This document shows, piece after piece, positions 50,872 through 59,370 of a stretch of DNA of 64,000 nt. Position numbers and translations under genes: made by a program. Location: NCBI RefSeq assembly GCF_042648505.1, contig NZ_JBHRXK010000002.1:248001-312000 (forward strand), given 5' to 3'. Below the pieces are notes generated by a model. It did no database searches. It was not told where the DNA came from and saw nothing but the letters and a program-made list of their open reading frames with translations. The stretch is from Lysobacter_L cavernae. GTDB taxonomy: Bacteria; Pseudomonadota; Gammaproteobacteria; Xanthomonadales; Xanthomonadaceae. Each line of letters opens with the position of its first letter. Within the stretch, counting starts at the first letter, position 1.

Positions 50872-53262
50872 TCATGCCCGCACCAGCGCGCCGTCGCGCA
50901 GCACGAACTGCGCGCTGCGGCCCCGCTTCAGCGCCACCTTCAACGTTTGATTTCGGTGGACGATTTCGTAATCGCCGCCCGCATCGCTGCGCAGCGTGGC
51001 TCGCGTGAGCAAGCCGTCGCGCCAGGTCAGGTCGACGCTGGCCGCGCCGCGCACGCGCAGGCCGCGTACTTCGCCGCGCGGCCACGCCGCCGGCAATGCC
51101 GGCAGCAGGAAGATCGACCCGCCCCAGCTCTGCAGCAGCATCTGCGTGATGCCGGCGGTGCCGCCGAAATTGCCGTCGATCTGGAACGGCGGGTGCGCGT
51201 CGAACAGGTTGGGGTAGGTGCGGTCCGGCTGCAGCAGGCGTTGCAGGATGCGGTAGGCGTGCTCGCCGTCGCCGAGCCGCGCCCACAAGTTCAGGCGCCA
51301 GCCGAGGCCCCAGCCGGTGGCGTCATCGCCGCGGATGTCCAGTGATTTCTTCGCTGCTGCCGCGAGTTGCGGCGTGTCGCGGACGTTGATCTGCGCGCTC
51401 GGGTACAGCGCGTACAGGTGCGAGACATGGCGGTGGTGGATCTCCGGCACGTCCATGTCCCAATCCTCGCGCCACTCCTGCAACTGGCCCGCCTTGCCGA
51501 TGCGGTCCTGCGGCAGGCGTTCGCGCAGTGCCTGCAATTGCACGGCGAAATCGCCGTCGACGCCGAGGATGCGCGACGCCTCGATGCAGTGCGCGAACAG
51601 GTCACGCAGGATCTGCGAGTCCATCGCCGGGCCGGCGCACAGCGTGCTGCCGTGCGGGTGCATGTTCTCCGGCGACAGCGACGGGTTGGTGACCAGTTCG
51701 CCGCTGCGCGGATCCTCCACCAGCGTATCGACGAAGAACTCGGCCGCGCCCTTCAACAGCGGCTGGATGCGCGCGAGCAGGGCGCGGTCGCGGCCGTAAT
51801 CCCAGCGCTCCCACAGGTGCTCGCACAACCACGCGCCACCCATCGGCCACAGTCCCCATTTCGCGCCATCGATCGGCGCGACTTGTCGCCACAGGTCGGT
51901 GTTGTGGTGCGCGACCCAGCCGCGCGCGCCGTACATCCTGCGCGCGGCATCGGCACCGGTCTTCGCCAGGTCCTCCACCATCGCCGCCAGTGGCTCGACG
52001 CACTCACCCAGCGCGGTCGGCTCGGCCGGCCAGTAGTTCATCTGCGTGTTGATGTTGATGGTGTACTTGCTCTCCCACGGCGGCTGCCGCAGGTCGTTCC
52101 AGATGCCCTGCAGGTTGGCCGGCTGCGTGCCGGGGCGGGAGCTGGCGATCAGCAGGTAACGGCCGAACTGGTGGTAAAGCGCAGCCAGGGCCGGGTCGTT
52201 GTCCTGTGCGAAGGCCTGCACGCGCTCGTCGGTGGGGCGGCCCGCGCCTTCGCCGCGGCCGAGGTCGATCTGCACGCGGCGGAACAGGCGGCGATGTTCC
52301 TGGATGTGGTCGGCGAGCAGCGTGTCGTACTGCTTGTTCGCCGCCGCATCAAGCCGGACGCGGGTGATGGACGCCGGATCGCCGCCCACGTCATCGAAGC
52401 GGCGGTAGCTGGTGGCCGCGGTCAACAGCAGCAGCGCGCCGTCGGCACCGGTCAGTTCCAGACGGTCGTCGAGCGCGCGCAGCGTGCCGCCTTGCGCGAT
52501 CACTCGCATCCGCATGGCGAAGCGCAGCCGGCCTTCGATGCCGAACGCCGCATCGTTGCGTCCGTGCAGCAGCACCTCATTGTCGCCGACGTGCACGACC
52601 TCGCCGTCCTGCGGCGTGTCCAGACCGATGCGCAGGCCGAGCCGCCCGGGTTTGCCGACGCCCAGGCGCACCACCAGGCACTGGTCGACCGGCGAGACGA
52701 AAGCGTCGCGGCGGTGCACGACCTGGCGGCTTTCGAATGTCGTCGTCGCCAACGCACAGTCGAGGTCGAGTTCGCGCCGGTAGTCGCCCAGATCTGAGAC
52801 TTCGAGGAAATCCAGCACCAGGTCGCCGAGCGGCTGGTACGGCATCTGCTTGCGCGGCCTCGCGATCATCGCCGCATCTGCCAGCGCTTCGGCCTCGACG
52901 TAGCGGCCGGCGAAGATCAGCTCGCGCACCTTCGCCAGTGCGGCCAGCGCGTCCGGGCTGACCGGATCGTAGGGACCGCCTGCGTACAGCGTGTCCTCGT
53001 TGAGCTGCAGCCGCTCGTGCTGGCCGCCGCCCCACACCATCGCACCGAGGCGACCATTGCCGAGCGGCAACGCTTCGACCCATTGCGTCGCCGGGCGGCG
53101 ATACCACAGCGTCAGCGCGTCGGCAGCGGTGGCTTGCGCTGCCAAGGATCCGGTCGCCGACGCGAAGCGCACGCCACCGAAGCCGGCCAAGGCCAGTGCC
53201 GCGGTGGTCGCCTTCAACAGCTCGCGCCGGGTCGAATCGATGGTCATGCCTTCATTGTCCAT
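50872..53262 (-). CDS. GH95 alpha-L-fucosidase / alpha-L-galactosidase
   Basis: A 796-residue exported glycoside hydrolase. A twin-arginine-like signal (STRRELLKATTAALALAGFG) suggests Tat export. The N-terminal domain starts LWYRRPATQWVEALPLGNGR. The GH95 catalytic centre shows NTQMNYWPAE (Asn region), the VTNPSLSPEN Glu and WDMDVPEIHHRHVSHLY. GH95 enzymes remove L-fucose or L-galactose linked 1,2 to galactose in xyloglucan side chains. ATG 53262 is preferred because AAAGGGG lies nine bases upstream. That ribosome-binding site is inside a perfect palindrome (53267-53302). The gene follows GH31 on the same strand. Confidence 0.9.
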   Translation of the reverse strand: MDNEGMTIDSTRRELLKATTAALALAGFGGVRFASATGSLAAQATAADALTLWYRRPATQWVEALPLGNGRLGAMVWGGGQHERLQLNEDTLYAGGPYDPVSPDALAALAKVRELIFAGRYVEAEALADAAMIARPRKQMPYQPLGDLVLDFLEVSDLGDYRRELDLDCALATTTFESRQVVHRRDAFVSPVDQCLVVRLGVGKPGRLGLRIGLDTPQDGEVVHVGDNEVLLHGRNDAAFGIEGRLRFAMRMRVIAQGGTLRALDDRLELTGADGALLLLTAATSYRRFDDVGGDPASITRVRLDAAANKQYDTLLADHIQEHRRLFRRVQIDLGRGEGAGRPTDERVQAFAQDNDPALAALYHQFGRYLLIASSRPGTQPANLQGIWNDLRQPPWESKYTININTQMNYWPAEPTALGECVEPLAAMVEDLAKTGADAARRMYGARGWVAHHNTDLWRQVAPIDGAKWGLWPMGGAWLCEHLWERWDYGRDRALLARIQPLLKGAAEFFVDTLVEDPRSGELVTNPSLSPENMHPHGSTLCAGPAMDSQILRDLFAHCIEASRILGVDGDFAVQLQALRERLPQDRIGKAGQLQEWREDWDMDVPEIHHRHVSHLYALYPSAQINVRDTPQLAAAAKKSLDIRGDDATGWGLGWRLNLWARLGDGEHAYRILQRLLQPDRTYPNLFDAHPPFQIDGNFGGTAGITQMLLQSWGGSIFLLPALPAAWPRGEVRGLRVRGAASVDLTWRDGLLTRATLRSDAGGDYEIVHRNQTLKVALKRGRSAQFVLRDGALVRA

Positions 53263-53266
53263 CCGA

Positions 53267-53302
53267 CAGCACCCCTTTCCCGCTAGCGGGAAAGGGGTGC
53301 TG
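53267..53302. repeat. Perfect 36-base palindrome overlapping the GH95 ribosome-binding site
   Basis: CAGCACCCCTTTCCCGCT is followed directly by its exact reverse complement. It fills the gap between the GH31 stop and GH95 start. In mRNA the 3' arm contains AAAGGGG, the only good Shine-Dalgarno sequence for GH95, so folding would hide it. Confidence 0.85.
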
Positions 53303-53304
53303 CA

Positions 53305-56142
53305 TCACTTCGCTGCCGGCCGCTTCACCATCAGCGCTTTTCCGTCGTACTGCACGCTCGCATCGGCCACCGGCTCCAGCGCACCGGCATCGGCGCGCGG
53401 GCCATCGACGAAGCGCACGTGGAAAGTCCGCTGCGCCTGCATGCCCTCGAACGAACCTTCTCGCGCGCCAATGGTCAGCTCGCCGTTCTTGTCGTTCCAC
53501 GCCAGTGCAATGCGGCTGGACTCACCCTTCTCGTAGCCGTAACCCTTGCCGTCGTCCTCGTACAGCGAGAACGCACCGTCGCTGCCGATGTAAACGGTGA
53601 TCGTCAGCGGCGCATCGGGCTTCTCGCCCACCCACTGCTGCACCGGACCCATCGGCACGATCGAACCGGCGCGCACGAACAGCGGCATCCGTTCGAGCGG
53701 CGCGGCGGCGGCGATTTTCTGCCCACCGGCGACCTTTTTGCCACTGTAGAAGTCATACCAGTCGCTGCCCGCCGGCAGGTACACCGCGCGCTGCGTCGCC
53801 TTGAATTCGCTGACCGGCGCGACCAGGAAGGCCGGGCCGAACAGGTATTCGTCGTCGATGTCGCGCGTGTTCGCGTCCTGCGGGAAATCCATGAACAGGC
53901 CGCGCAGGAACGTGCCGTCGCGGTGGTACGTGTCGCCGGCCAGCGTGTACGTGTACGGCAGCAGCAGGTAACGCAGCTTGTTGTAGTAGGCGAGGCTGTC
54001 GTAATAGGGCGTGCCTTCCGGCGCGATGTTCCAGATCTCGCGGAACGGGAACTGGCCGTGCGATCGGAACAGCGGCAGGAAAGCGCCGTACTGGAACCAG
54101 CGCGTGTTGAGCTCGCGCCACTCGGCCAGGTGCGCCGGGTCCTGCTTCTCGTAGCGCTTCTCCACCGAGAAGCCGCCGATGTCGAGCGTCCAGTTCGGCA
54201 GGCCCGACAGCGACATGTTTACGCCTGCGCTGATCTGCTCGCGCAGGTTATCCCAGCGCGAGACGATGTCGCCGCTCCAGCTCGCCGTGGCGTTGCGCTG
54301 GGTGCCGGCGTAGGCCTTGCGCGAAAGGATGAACACGCGCTTGCCGTCCTTCGCGCGGTCATGCTCGTAAACGCCCTGCGTGTGCGCCAGCGGATAGGAG
54401 TTGAAGTACTCGGTCGACGGGCCAATCGCCGTCGGCGTGGTGCGCGCCTTGCGCTCGCCGATGTCGATGTTGGAGTGCAGGTCGGGCTCGTCGGCGTCCA
54501 GCCACCAGGCGTCGATGCCAAGTACGTTGAGCTTCTCGTCGATCTGGCGCCAGTAGATGTCGCGCGCTTCGGCCGCGTACGGATCGTAGAACGAGTTCAG
54601 GTAACCCTCGCCGATCCAGTCACGCTCGCCGACCTCGACGTTGCGCTTGTACATGTAGCCCTTGGCGTCGAGCTCCTTGTAGTTCGCGGTGGTCGGGTAG
54701 AACTTCGGCCACACCGAGATCATCAGCTGCGCGTGCTTGGCGTGGATCGCGTCGACCATGCCCTGCGGGTCGGGCCAGAACGTCTTGTCGAAATCGTGCG
54801 AGCCCCAGGCGTCGGCCGGCCAGTACGACCAGTCGAGCACGATGTTGTCCAGCGACAGGCCGCGCTTGCGGTACTCGTCCACCACGCCGACCAGCTCGGC
54901 CTGCGACTTGTAACGCTCGCGGCTCTGCCAGAAGCCGTAGGCCCACTTGGGCAGCAACGTCGCCTTGCCGGTCAGGCGGCGGTAGCCCTTGACCAGGTCG
55001 TCCATGTCGGCGCCGGCAACGACGTAGTAGTCGATGATCTGGCCGGCCTCGGACCACAGCGACAGGTCTTTCGCCTCGGCCGCCGGCAACGGATCGCGAT
55101 GCAGCAGCGCGATGTAGCTCGGGTCGATCAGGTCCCATTGGATGCGCAGCTTGTGGCGCTGGCCGGGCTTGAGGTCAAGCGCGAACTCGTGGTGCCACGG
55201 GTTCCAGTTCTGGCGCCAGCGGTCGAGCTTGAGCTCACCGTCGATCCACAGCTTCGCGTATTCGCTGGAATACAGCGAGAAGGTGTGGCGGCCGGCGCTT
55301 TGCGCCTCGATCTCGCCTTCCCACACCACCTGCATCGGCTTGTCCTTCGCCTTGGCGTCGGCCGGATAGTTCTTGAGGTCCTTGATGTACTGGTAATTGA
55401 CCTCGCTCTCGCGACGCACGAGCTTCTCGACGCCGTCGAGGGAGTAGCGCGCGGTCAGCGCGCCTTCCTTGCCGTCGGCGTCGAACAGCTTCAGCGTCTG
55501 CCCGACCGGCTGCAGCCCGCGCGGGTCGCCCATCCGCGAGATCGAGTCGTTGTCCCACAGCAAGCCGTAGTTCCGGCTGGAGACCAGGTACGGCACGGCG
55601 TTGTCGATGTTGTGCTGGAGCAGCTCGACGTCGCGGCCCTTCAGGTTCATCCAGCCCTGCTGGTGCTGGCCGAAGCCGTACAGCGCCTCGTCCTGCGGCT
55701 CGAAGCGCTGGCGCAGGTTGAAGTACGGACGGCCTTCGACCTGCAGCGGCTTGAACTCGCGGGAACCGGCGACTTCGCTGAGCAGCGGCTTGCCGCCGGC
55801 GTCGAAGAAGCGGACCTGGCCGTCCTTCACCGACACCGTCGCGCTGATCTGCGGCAGGTTCATGCGCACCGTGCCGTCCTGCTCGCTGACCTCGAACTTG
55901 GGCGCGGCCGGCTTGCCCTCGTCCACCCGCATCAGGCTCGCCGAGCGTGCGAATTTTCCGGCCGGATCGGCGCTGACGCGGACGATGGCGTCGCTGACGG
56001 CCTGCAGGCGCACCGGCGCCACACCGTCCTGGGTCGGGCGCACGACGATGCCGCCGTCGATGGTTTCGTAATGCTTCGCTGCCTGCCCGCCGCATGCGGT
56101 CAGCAGCAGCGCGAAGGGGATCGTCAGTAGGACTTTGTGCAT
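53305..56142 (-). CDS. GH31 alpha-xylosidase with PA14 insert, lipoprotein
   Basis: A 945-residue envelope enzyme releasing xylose from the non-reducing end of xyloglucan oligosaccharides. Its lipoprotein signal is MHKVLLTIPFALLLTACGG. The catalytic barrel contains LGIDAWWLDADEPDLHSN, with the nucleophile Asp near residue 547, and the SASWSGDIVSRWDN Asp as acid. An insert of roughly 120 residues (EGEIEAQSAGRHTFSLYSSE..WIDGELKLDRW) is a PA14 domain, as in Cellvibrio Xyl31A, where it aids binding of longer oligosaccharides. A start at ATG 56190, overlapping the GH35 stop, would add 16 residues. It lies between GH35 and GH95 on the same strand. Confidence 0.92.
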   Translation of the reverse strand: MHKVLLTIPFALLLTACGGQAAKHYETIDGGIVVRPTQDGVAPVRLQAVSDAIVRVSADPAGKFARSASLMRVDEGKPAAPKFEVSEQDGTVRMNLPQISATVSVKDGQVRFFDAGGKPLLSEVAGSREFKPLQVEGRPYFNLRQRFEPQDEALYGFGQHQQGWMNLKGRDVELLQHNIDNAVPYLVSSRNYGLLWDNDSISRMGDPRGLQPVGQTLKLFDADGKEGALTARYSLDGVEKLVRRESEVNYQYIKDLKNYPADAKAKDKPMQVVWEGEIEAQSAGRHTFSLYSSEYAKLWIDGELKLDRWRQNWNPWHHEFALDLKPGQRHKLRIQWDLIDPSYIALLHRDPLPAAEAKDLSLWSEAGQIIDYYVVAGADMDDLVKGYRRLTGKATLLPKWAYGFWQSRERYKSQAELVGVVDEYRKRGLSLDNIVLDWSYWPADAWGSHDFDKTFWPDPQGMVDAIHAKHAQLMISVWPKFYPTTANYKELDAKGYMYKRNVEVGERDWIGEGYLNSFYDPYAAEARDIYWRQIDEKLNVLGIDAWWLDADEPDLHSNIDIGERKARTTPTAIGPSTEYFNSYPLAHTQGVYEHDRAKDGKRVFILSRKAYAGTQRNATASWSGDIVSRWDNLREQISAGVNMSLSGLPNWTLDIGGFSVEKRYEKQDPAHLAEWRELNTRWFQYGAFLPLFRSHGQFPFREIWNIAPEGTPYYDSLAYYNKLRYLLLPYTYTLAGDTYHRDGTFLRGLFMDFPQDANTRDIDDEYLFGPAFLVAPVSEFKATQRAVYLPAGSDWYDFYSGKKVAGGQKIAAAAPLERMPLFVRAGSIVPMGPVQQWVGEKPDAPLTITVYIGSDGAFSLYEDDGKGYGYEKGESSRIALAWNDKNGELTIGAREGSFEGMQAQRTFHVRFVDGPRADAGALEPVADASVQYDGKALMVKRPAAK

Positions 56143-56189
56143 CGGTCGTTGCGCCTGTAGTTTTTGCTTGCCGCGGCAAATGCTTTTCA

Positions 56190-57887
56190 TCAATACGTTG
56201 CCAGCTTCACGCGCAGCAGCTGCGTGGCCGACGAGAAGTTCAGTCCGTAATCGGTCTGGTCGCCGTTCCACACGCGCTGGAACTGCCACTGCCCATCCGC
56301 GTAGGTGCCTTCCTCGACGCGGTCGTAGATCATCTGGCCGACGCTTTCGCTGGCCGGGTGGATCGTCACGCGCGCATGCATGCCGGTGACCAGGAACTCA
56401 TCCGGGCCCAGCTCGACGACCAGCGCCGCGCCACTCGCTTCGGGATTGCCCGGCGGTTTGCCCTGGTACCAGAACTGCGGCACGCCGTAGGTGATGGTCG
56501 CGTTCCAGCGGTCGTTGAGCTTGAGCAACTGCTCGGGTTCGCCGGCGCGCTCGGCGGTGCCGTGCACGCGGCCTTCGGAGGCAGCCTTGGCGATCACCCG
56601 CATCGCCGGTTTCACCAGGCCGTAATTGAGCTTGAACGGCGCCAGTGACTCCTCGTTGATGCGCTTGGCGCCGAGCGGCCAGTTCGAGTACTTCGTGTAG
56701 TCGATGCCGAACGGCGACCAGCCGATCGCCTGGTGGCCAAGCGTGGCGAAGAAGTAGCGCGCGTACGGCACGTCGTTGCCGGTCTCGGCGACAAACAGCG
56801 CGTTGTCGGCGCGCGCGTAGCGGTCGATCACGGTGGTGTACTTCTCGTGCTCGCGCATGTAGATGTCGGGCGCGAGGAGATCGATGTGCGGTGCGGCGAG
56901 CTTCCACACGTCGAGCACGTTGTCGGTGGCGCCACCGCTCTCGTATTGGCCGGGCAGGTCGGGGTGGAACGGGTCGCGCAACGCGGCGTTGACGTACATC
57001 GGCAACGGGTATTCGGCCTTGCCGGCCTGCGTCACCTGATCGATGAAGCGTGCGACGTGCCAGGCGTGGAAGTACTCGTCGGCGTCCTTGCCGAACGCTT
57101 CACGCCAGGTGCCAGCCGGCTTGCCCAGCCCCTTCACCAGTGCATCTGGCGCCGGGCCATCGAAGACTTTCTGCGCCAGCGGCGAGAAGTCGCGCACGCT
57201 GCCGTAGGTGCCGGGCTCGTTCTCCGGCTGCACCATGATCACCGTTCGCTGCGGGTCGGCCTGCCTCAGGTGCCGCATCAGTTGCACGAAGGCCTTGCGG
57301 TCAGCCTCCAGCGTCGCCGGCGCGTGCGGCGACAGCGAATTGAGCACCTTGCCGTTCGGGTCGATGACGCGCGGGAAGCGCGCGTTGTCCAGCTTCACCC
57401 AGGCCGGCGCGTAGTTCGGGCCGTTGTTCTTCCAGGTCGCGAACCACAACAGCACCACGCGCAGATCGCGCTCGCGCGCCTGCTTCAGCAGCGTATCGAG
57501 GAAGGAGAAGTCGAACTGGCCTTCCTTCGGCTCCACCTGCTCCCACGCGACCGGCACCATCACCGTGTTCGCACCGACGTATTCCACCGCCGGCCACACC
57601 TGCGGCAGCGCGGCTTCGTAGTTGCTGGAATTGTTGACCTGCGCGCCGAGGATCAGGAACGGCTCGCCGTCGACCAGCAGCGCGTGGCGGCCGTCCTTGC
57701 TGACGAATTGCGGGATCGGGGTCGGCTTCGCCGGTTGCGACGACGCGGTCGCGGTGGCAGCGCCAGGTTTCGGCATGGCGGGTTTGTCACCATTGCGCGT
57801 GCAGCCTGCCAGCGCCATCAGCAGCGCCAGTACGACGATCAACACTGGCGCAGCGCCAGAGCGCGACTCCATGGACGCTGTGGACAT
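56190..57887 (-). CDS. GH35 beta-galactosidase, lipoprotein
   Basis: A 565-residue envelope enzyme removing galactose from xyloglucan side chains. The lipoprotein signal ends LLMALAGCTRNG. Catalytic residues are the acid Glu near 222 (VQPENEPGTYG) and the nucleophile Glu near 366 (FVAETGND). VAWEQVEPKEGQFDFSFLD is a family hallmark. Overall form resembles the Cellvibrio Bgl35A and Xanthomonas xyloglucan-locus enzymes. It is the first gene of the minus-strand block (GH35-GH31-GH95), and its TGA overlaps an ATG of GH31. A candidate sigma-70 promoter lies at 57982-58011. Confidence 0.9.
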   Translation of the reverse strand: MSTASMESRSGAAPVLIVVLALLMALAGCTRNGDKPAMPKPGAATATASSQPAKPTPIPQFVSKDGRHALLVDGEPFLILGAQVNNSSNYEAALPQVWPAVEYVGANTVMVPVAWEQVEPKEGQFDFSFLDTLLKQARERDLRVVLLWFATWKNNGPNYAPAWVKLDNARFPRVIDPNGKVLNSLSPHAPATLEADRKAFVQLMRHLRQADPQRTVIMVQPENEPGTYGSVRDFSPLAQKVFDGPAPDALVKGLGKPAGTWREAFGKDADEYFHAWHVARFIDQVTQAGKAEYPLPMYVNAALRDPFHPDLPGQYESGGATDNVLDVWKLAAPHIDLLAPDIYMREHEKYTTVIDRYARADNALFVAETGNDVPYARYFFATLGHQAIGWSPFGIDYTKYSNWPLGAKRINEESLAPFKLNYGLVKPAMRVIAKAASEGRVHGTAERAGEPEQLLKLNDRWNATITYGVPQFWYQGKPPGNPEASGAALVVELGPDEFLVTGMHARVTIHPASESVGQMIYDRVEEGTYADGQWQFQRVWNGDQTDYGLNFSSATQLLRVKLATY

Positions 57888-57981
57888 GCTCCCTCCCTTG
57901 GTCTTCCGCCCGCGTGTCGCCTGCTTCGGCGCACCCGATGCGGCGGCCGCATACAGGCGGCCGTCATCTGGTTATCGGTCG

Positions 57982-58011
57982 AGCATAGGAAGGCGAGCCA
58001 TAACCGTCCAA
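57982..58011 (-). promoter_or_regulatory. Candidate sigma-70 promoter for the GH35 operon
   Basis: Leftward, TTGGAC (58011-58006), an 18-base spacer and TATGCT (57987-57982) lie about 95 bases before the GH35 start. The divergent region 57888-58187 also shows an AT-rich stretch (58011-58048) and a half REP unit at 58118-58150, but no gene and no XylR-box-like TGGTAGCGCTACCA. Confidence 0.4.
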
Positions 58012-58117
58012 TGAAATATGCCCCAGGTCTGTATATGGCTATGGAATAGCTTGCCAGGCGGGCACGCGCTTGTTGCCCATCGCTCCACGGCCACGAATGG
58101 TGAGTACAAAACGCCGA

Positions 58118-58155
58118 TGGATTCCGGCTTTCGCCGGACCGGCGATCCGGGCAAA
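58118..58155. repeat. Half REP unit upstream of the DUF4380 gene
   Basis: GATGGATTCCGGCTTTCGCC from about 58116, with the hairpin CCGGC-TTT-CGCCGG inside it, resembles one arm of the REP family seen at 2716 and 8815. It lies about 40 bases before the start codon at 58188. Confidence 0.45.
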
Positions 58156-58187
58156 GTCGCGTCTTCCGCCGCCACGGGTTCACCGCC

Positions 58188-59252
58188 ATGACTGCCGCAG
58201 CCACGGCCCGATTCTCCCGCAGCAAACGTCGCCTGGCGTGGCTGCTCGCCGCCGTGCTGGTGCTACCGCAGGCACAGGCGCAGGACACCCTGCGGCTGCG
58301 CAACGACACGGTCGAGCTGCAACTCGCACCACAACTCGGTGGCCGCGCCGTGCACCTCGCGCTGCACGGCCGCGCCAACGTGCTGAAGGTCGGCACCGCG
58401 GTGCGCGAGCAACCCGCACCGCGCCTCGCAGCCGATGCCGGCAACATCGCCTACCTCGGTCACGAAATCTGGCTCGGCCCGCAGAGCGCGTGGTGGCGGG
58501 ATCAGGACGCGAACCCGGCGCGACGAGACGTGCAAGCCGACTGGCCACCGGACCCGTGGTTGGCCTTCGGCCGCAACCGCGTGCTGCAGCACGACCCGCA
58601 CGACGTGCAGCTGCAAGGCCCGGCCAGCCCGGTCAGTGGCGTGCAGGTGACGCAGCGCTACACGCTGTCCGCGCAGCGGCCGGGCACGGTGGAGGTGAGT
58701 GTCGAAGCGCGCAACGTGCGAGGCACGCCAGTCGCGCGCGACATCTGGTTCAACACCCGCGTCGCACCGACCACGCGCGTGTACGTACCGGCCGTGCCCG
58801 GCGACGTGCGCGTGCGCTCGGACACCGACGCTGACTACGCCGAGCTGCGCGCCGTCCACAGCGACGGCCTGTTCTCGTTGGCGCTGGATGCGTTGCCGGC
58901 GGGCAAGCAGGGCCGGCGCGGCAAGGTCTTCATCCAACCGGGCGCGGGCTGGATGGCCGGCTTCGCCGCGGACCAGTTGTTCGTGATCCGCTTCGAGCAG
59001 CAGCCGCGCGAACGCATCCATCCGGAGCACGGCCAGGTCGAGCTGTACCTGGAGTGGCGCGCGGACGATGCCAGTGCCGGACTGCTGGAGATGGAAGTGC
59101 ACGCGCCGTATCGCCACCTCGCAGCCGGCGAGCGCATGAACGCGCGCGAGTGGTGGACGCTGCTTGCATACAACGGGCCGGACGAGCGTGCGGCGCAGGT
59201 TGCGTTCCTGCGCAGGCACGCGGTGGCACTGGGCATCGAAATGCCGGAGTGA
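58188..59252 (+). CDS. Secreted DUF4380 protein in the xyloglucan locus
   Basis: A 354-residue exported protein. A long signal peptide ends WLLAAVLVLPQAQAQ, then a beta-rich fold reminiscent of galactose mutarotase/DUF4380 proteins: LRLRNDTVELQLAPQLGGRA, YLGHEIWLGPQSAWW, VTQRYTLSAQRPGTVEVSVE and QPGAGWMAGFAADQLFVIRFE. No catalytic role is known for DUF4380. It is the only gene transcribed rightward in the xyloglucan locus, divergent from GH35 and convergent with the esterase, so it probably shares the GH35 control region. A sugar-binding or epimerising role on released oligosaccharides is inference. Confidence 0.75.
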   Translation: MTAAATARFSRSKRRLAWLLAAVLVLPQAQAQDTLRLRNDTVELQLAPQLGGRAVHLALHGRANVLKVGTAVREQPAPRLAADAGNIAYLGHEIWLGPQSAWWRDQDANPARRDVQADWPPDPWLAFGRNRVLQHDPHDVQLQGPASPVSGVQVTQRYTLSAQRPGTVEVSVEARNVRGTPVARDIWFNTRVAPTTRVYVPAVPGDVRVRSDTDADYAELRAVHSDGLFSLALDALPAGKQGRRGKVFIQPGAGWMAGFAADQLFVIRFEQQPRERIHPEHGQVELYLEWRADDASAGLLEMEVHAPYRHLAAGERMNAREWWTLLAYNGPDERAAQVAFLRRHAVALGIEMPE

Positions 59253-59281
59253 GTGGCCAAAGTCGCACCCGGCCGGCCATA

Positions 59282-59363
59282 TAGCCCGGGCAAGCACAGC
59301 GCACCCGGGGCTTTCGTGCAGGAGGGATGAACCCGGGTGCGGCCTCGGCCTTACCCGGGCTAC
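59282..59363. repeat. REP-like element, sister of 25830-25910
   Basis: TAGCCCGGGCAAGCACAGCG from 59282 pairs inversely with GGCCTTACCCGGGCTAC ending at 59363. It lies between the convergent DUF4380 and esterase genes. The same design occurs in the maltose locus. Confidence 0.75.
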
Positions 59364-59370
59364 CTGTACG

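Noticed and set aside
53419..56130. Very long open frame on the plus strand opposite GH31
   Set aside because: High-GC codon bias leaves the complementary frame open. It encodes low-complexity Val/Arg/Ala sequence without domains, while the minus-strand frame is a full GH31 enzyme.
57888..58187. XylR-box (TGGTAGCGCTACCA) in the xyloglucan control region
   Set aside because: No such palindrome was found by eye; only a candidate -35/-10 pair and a half REP unit are present.
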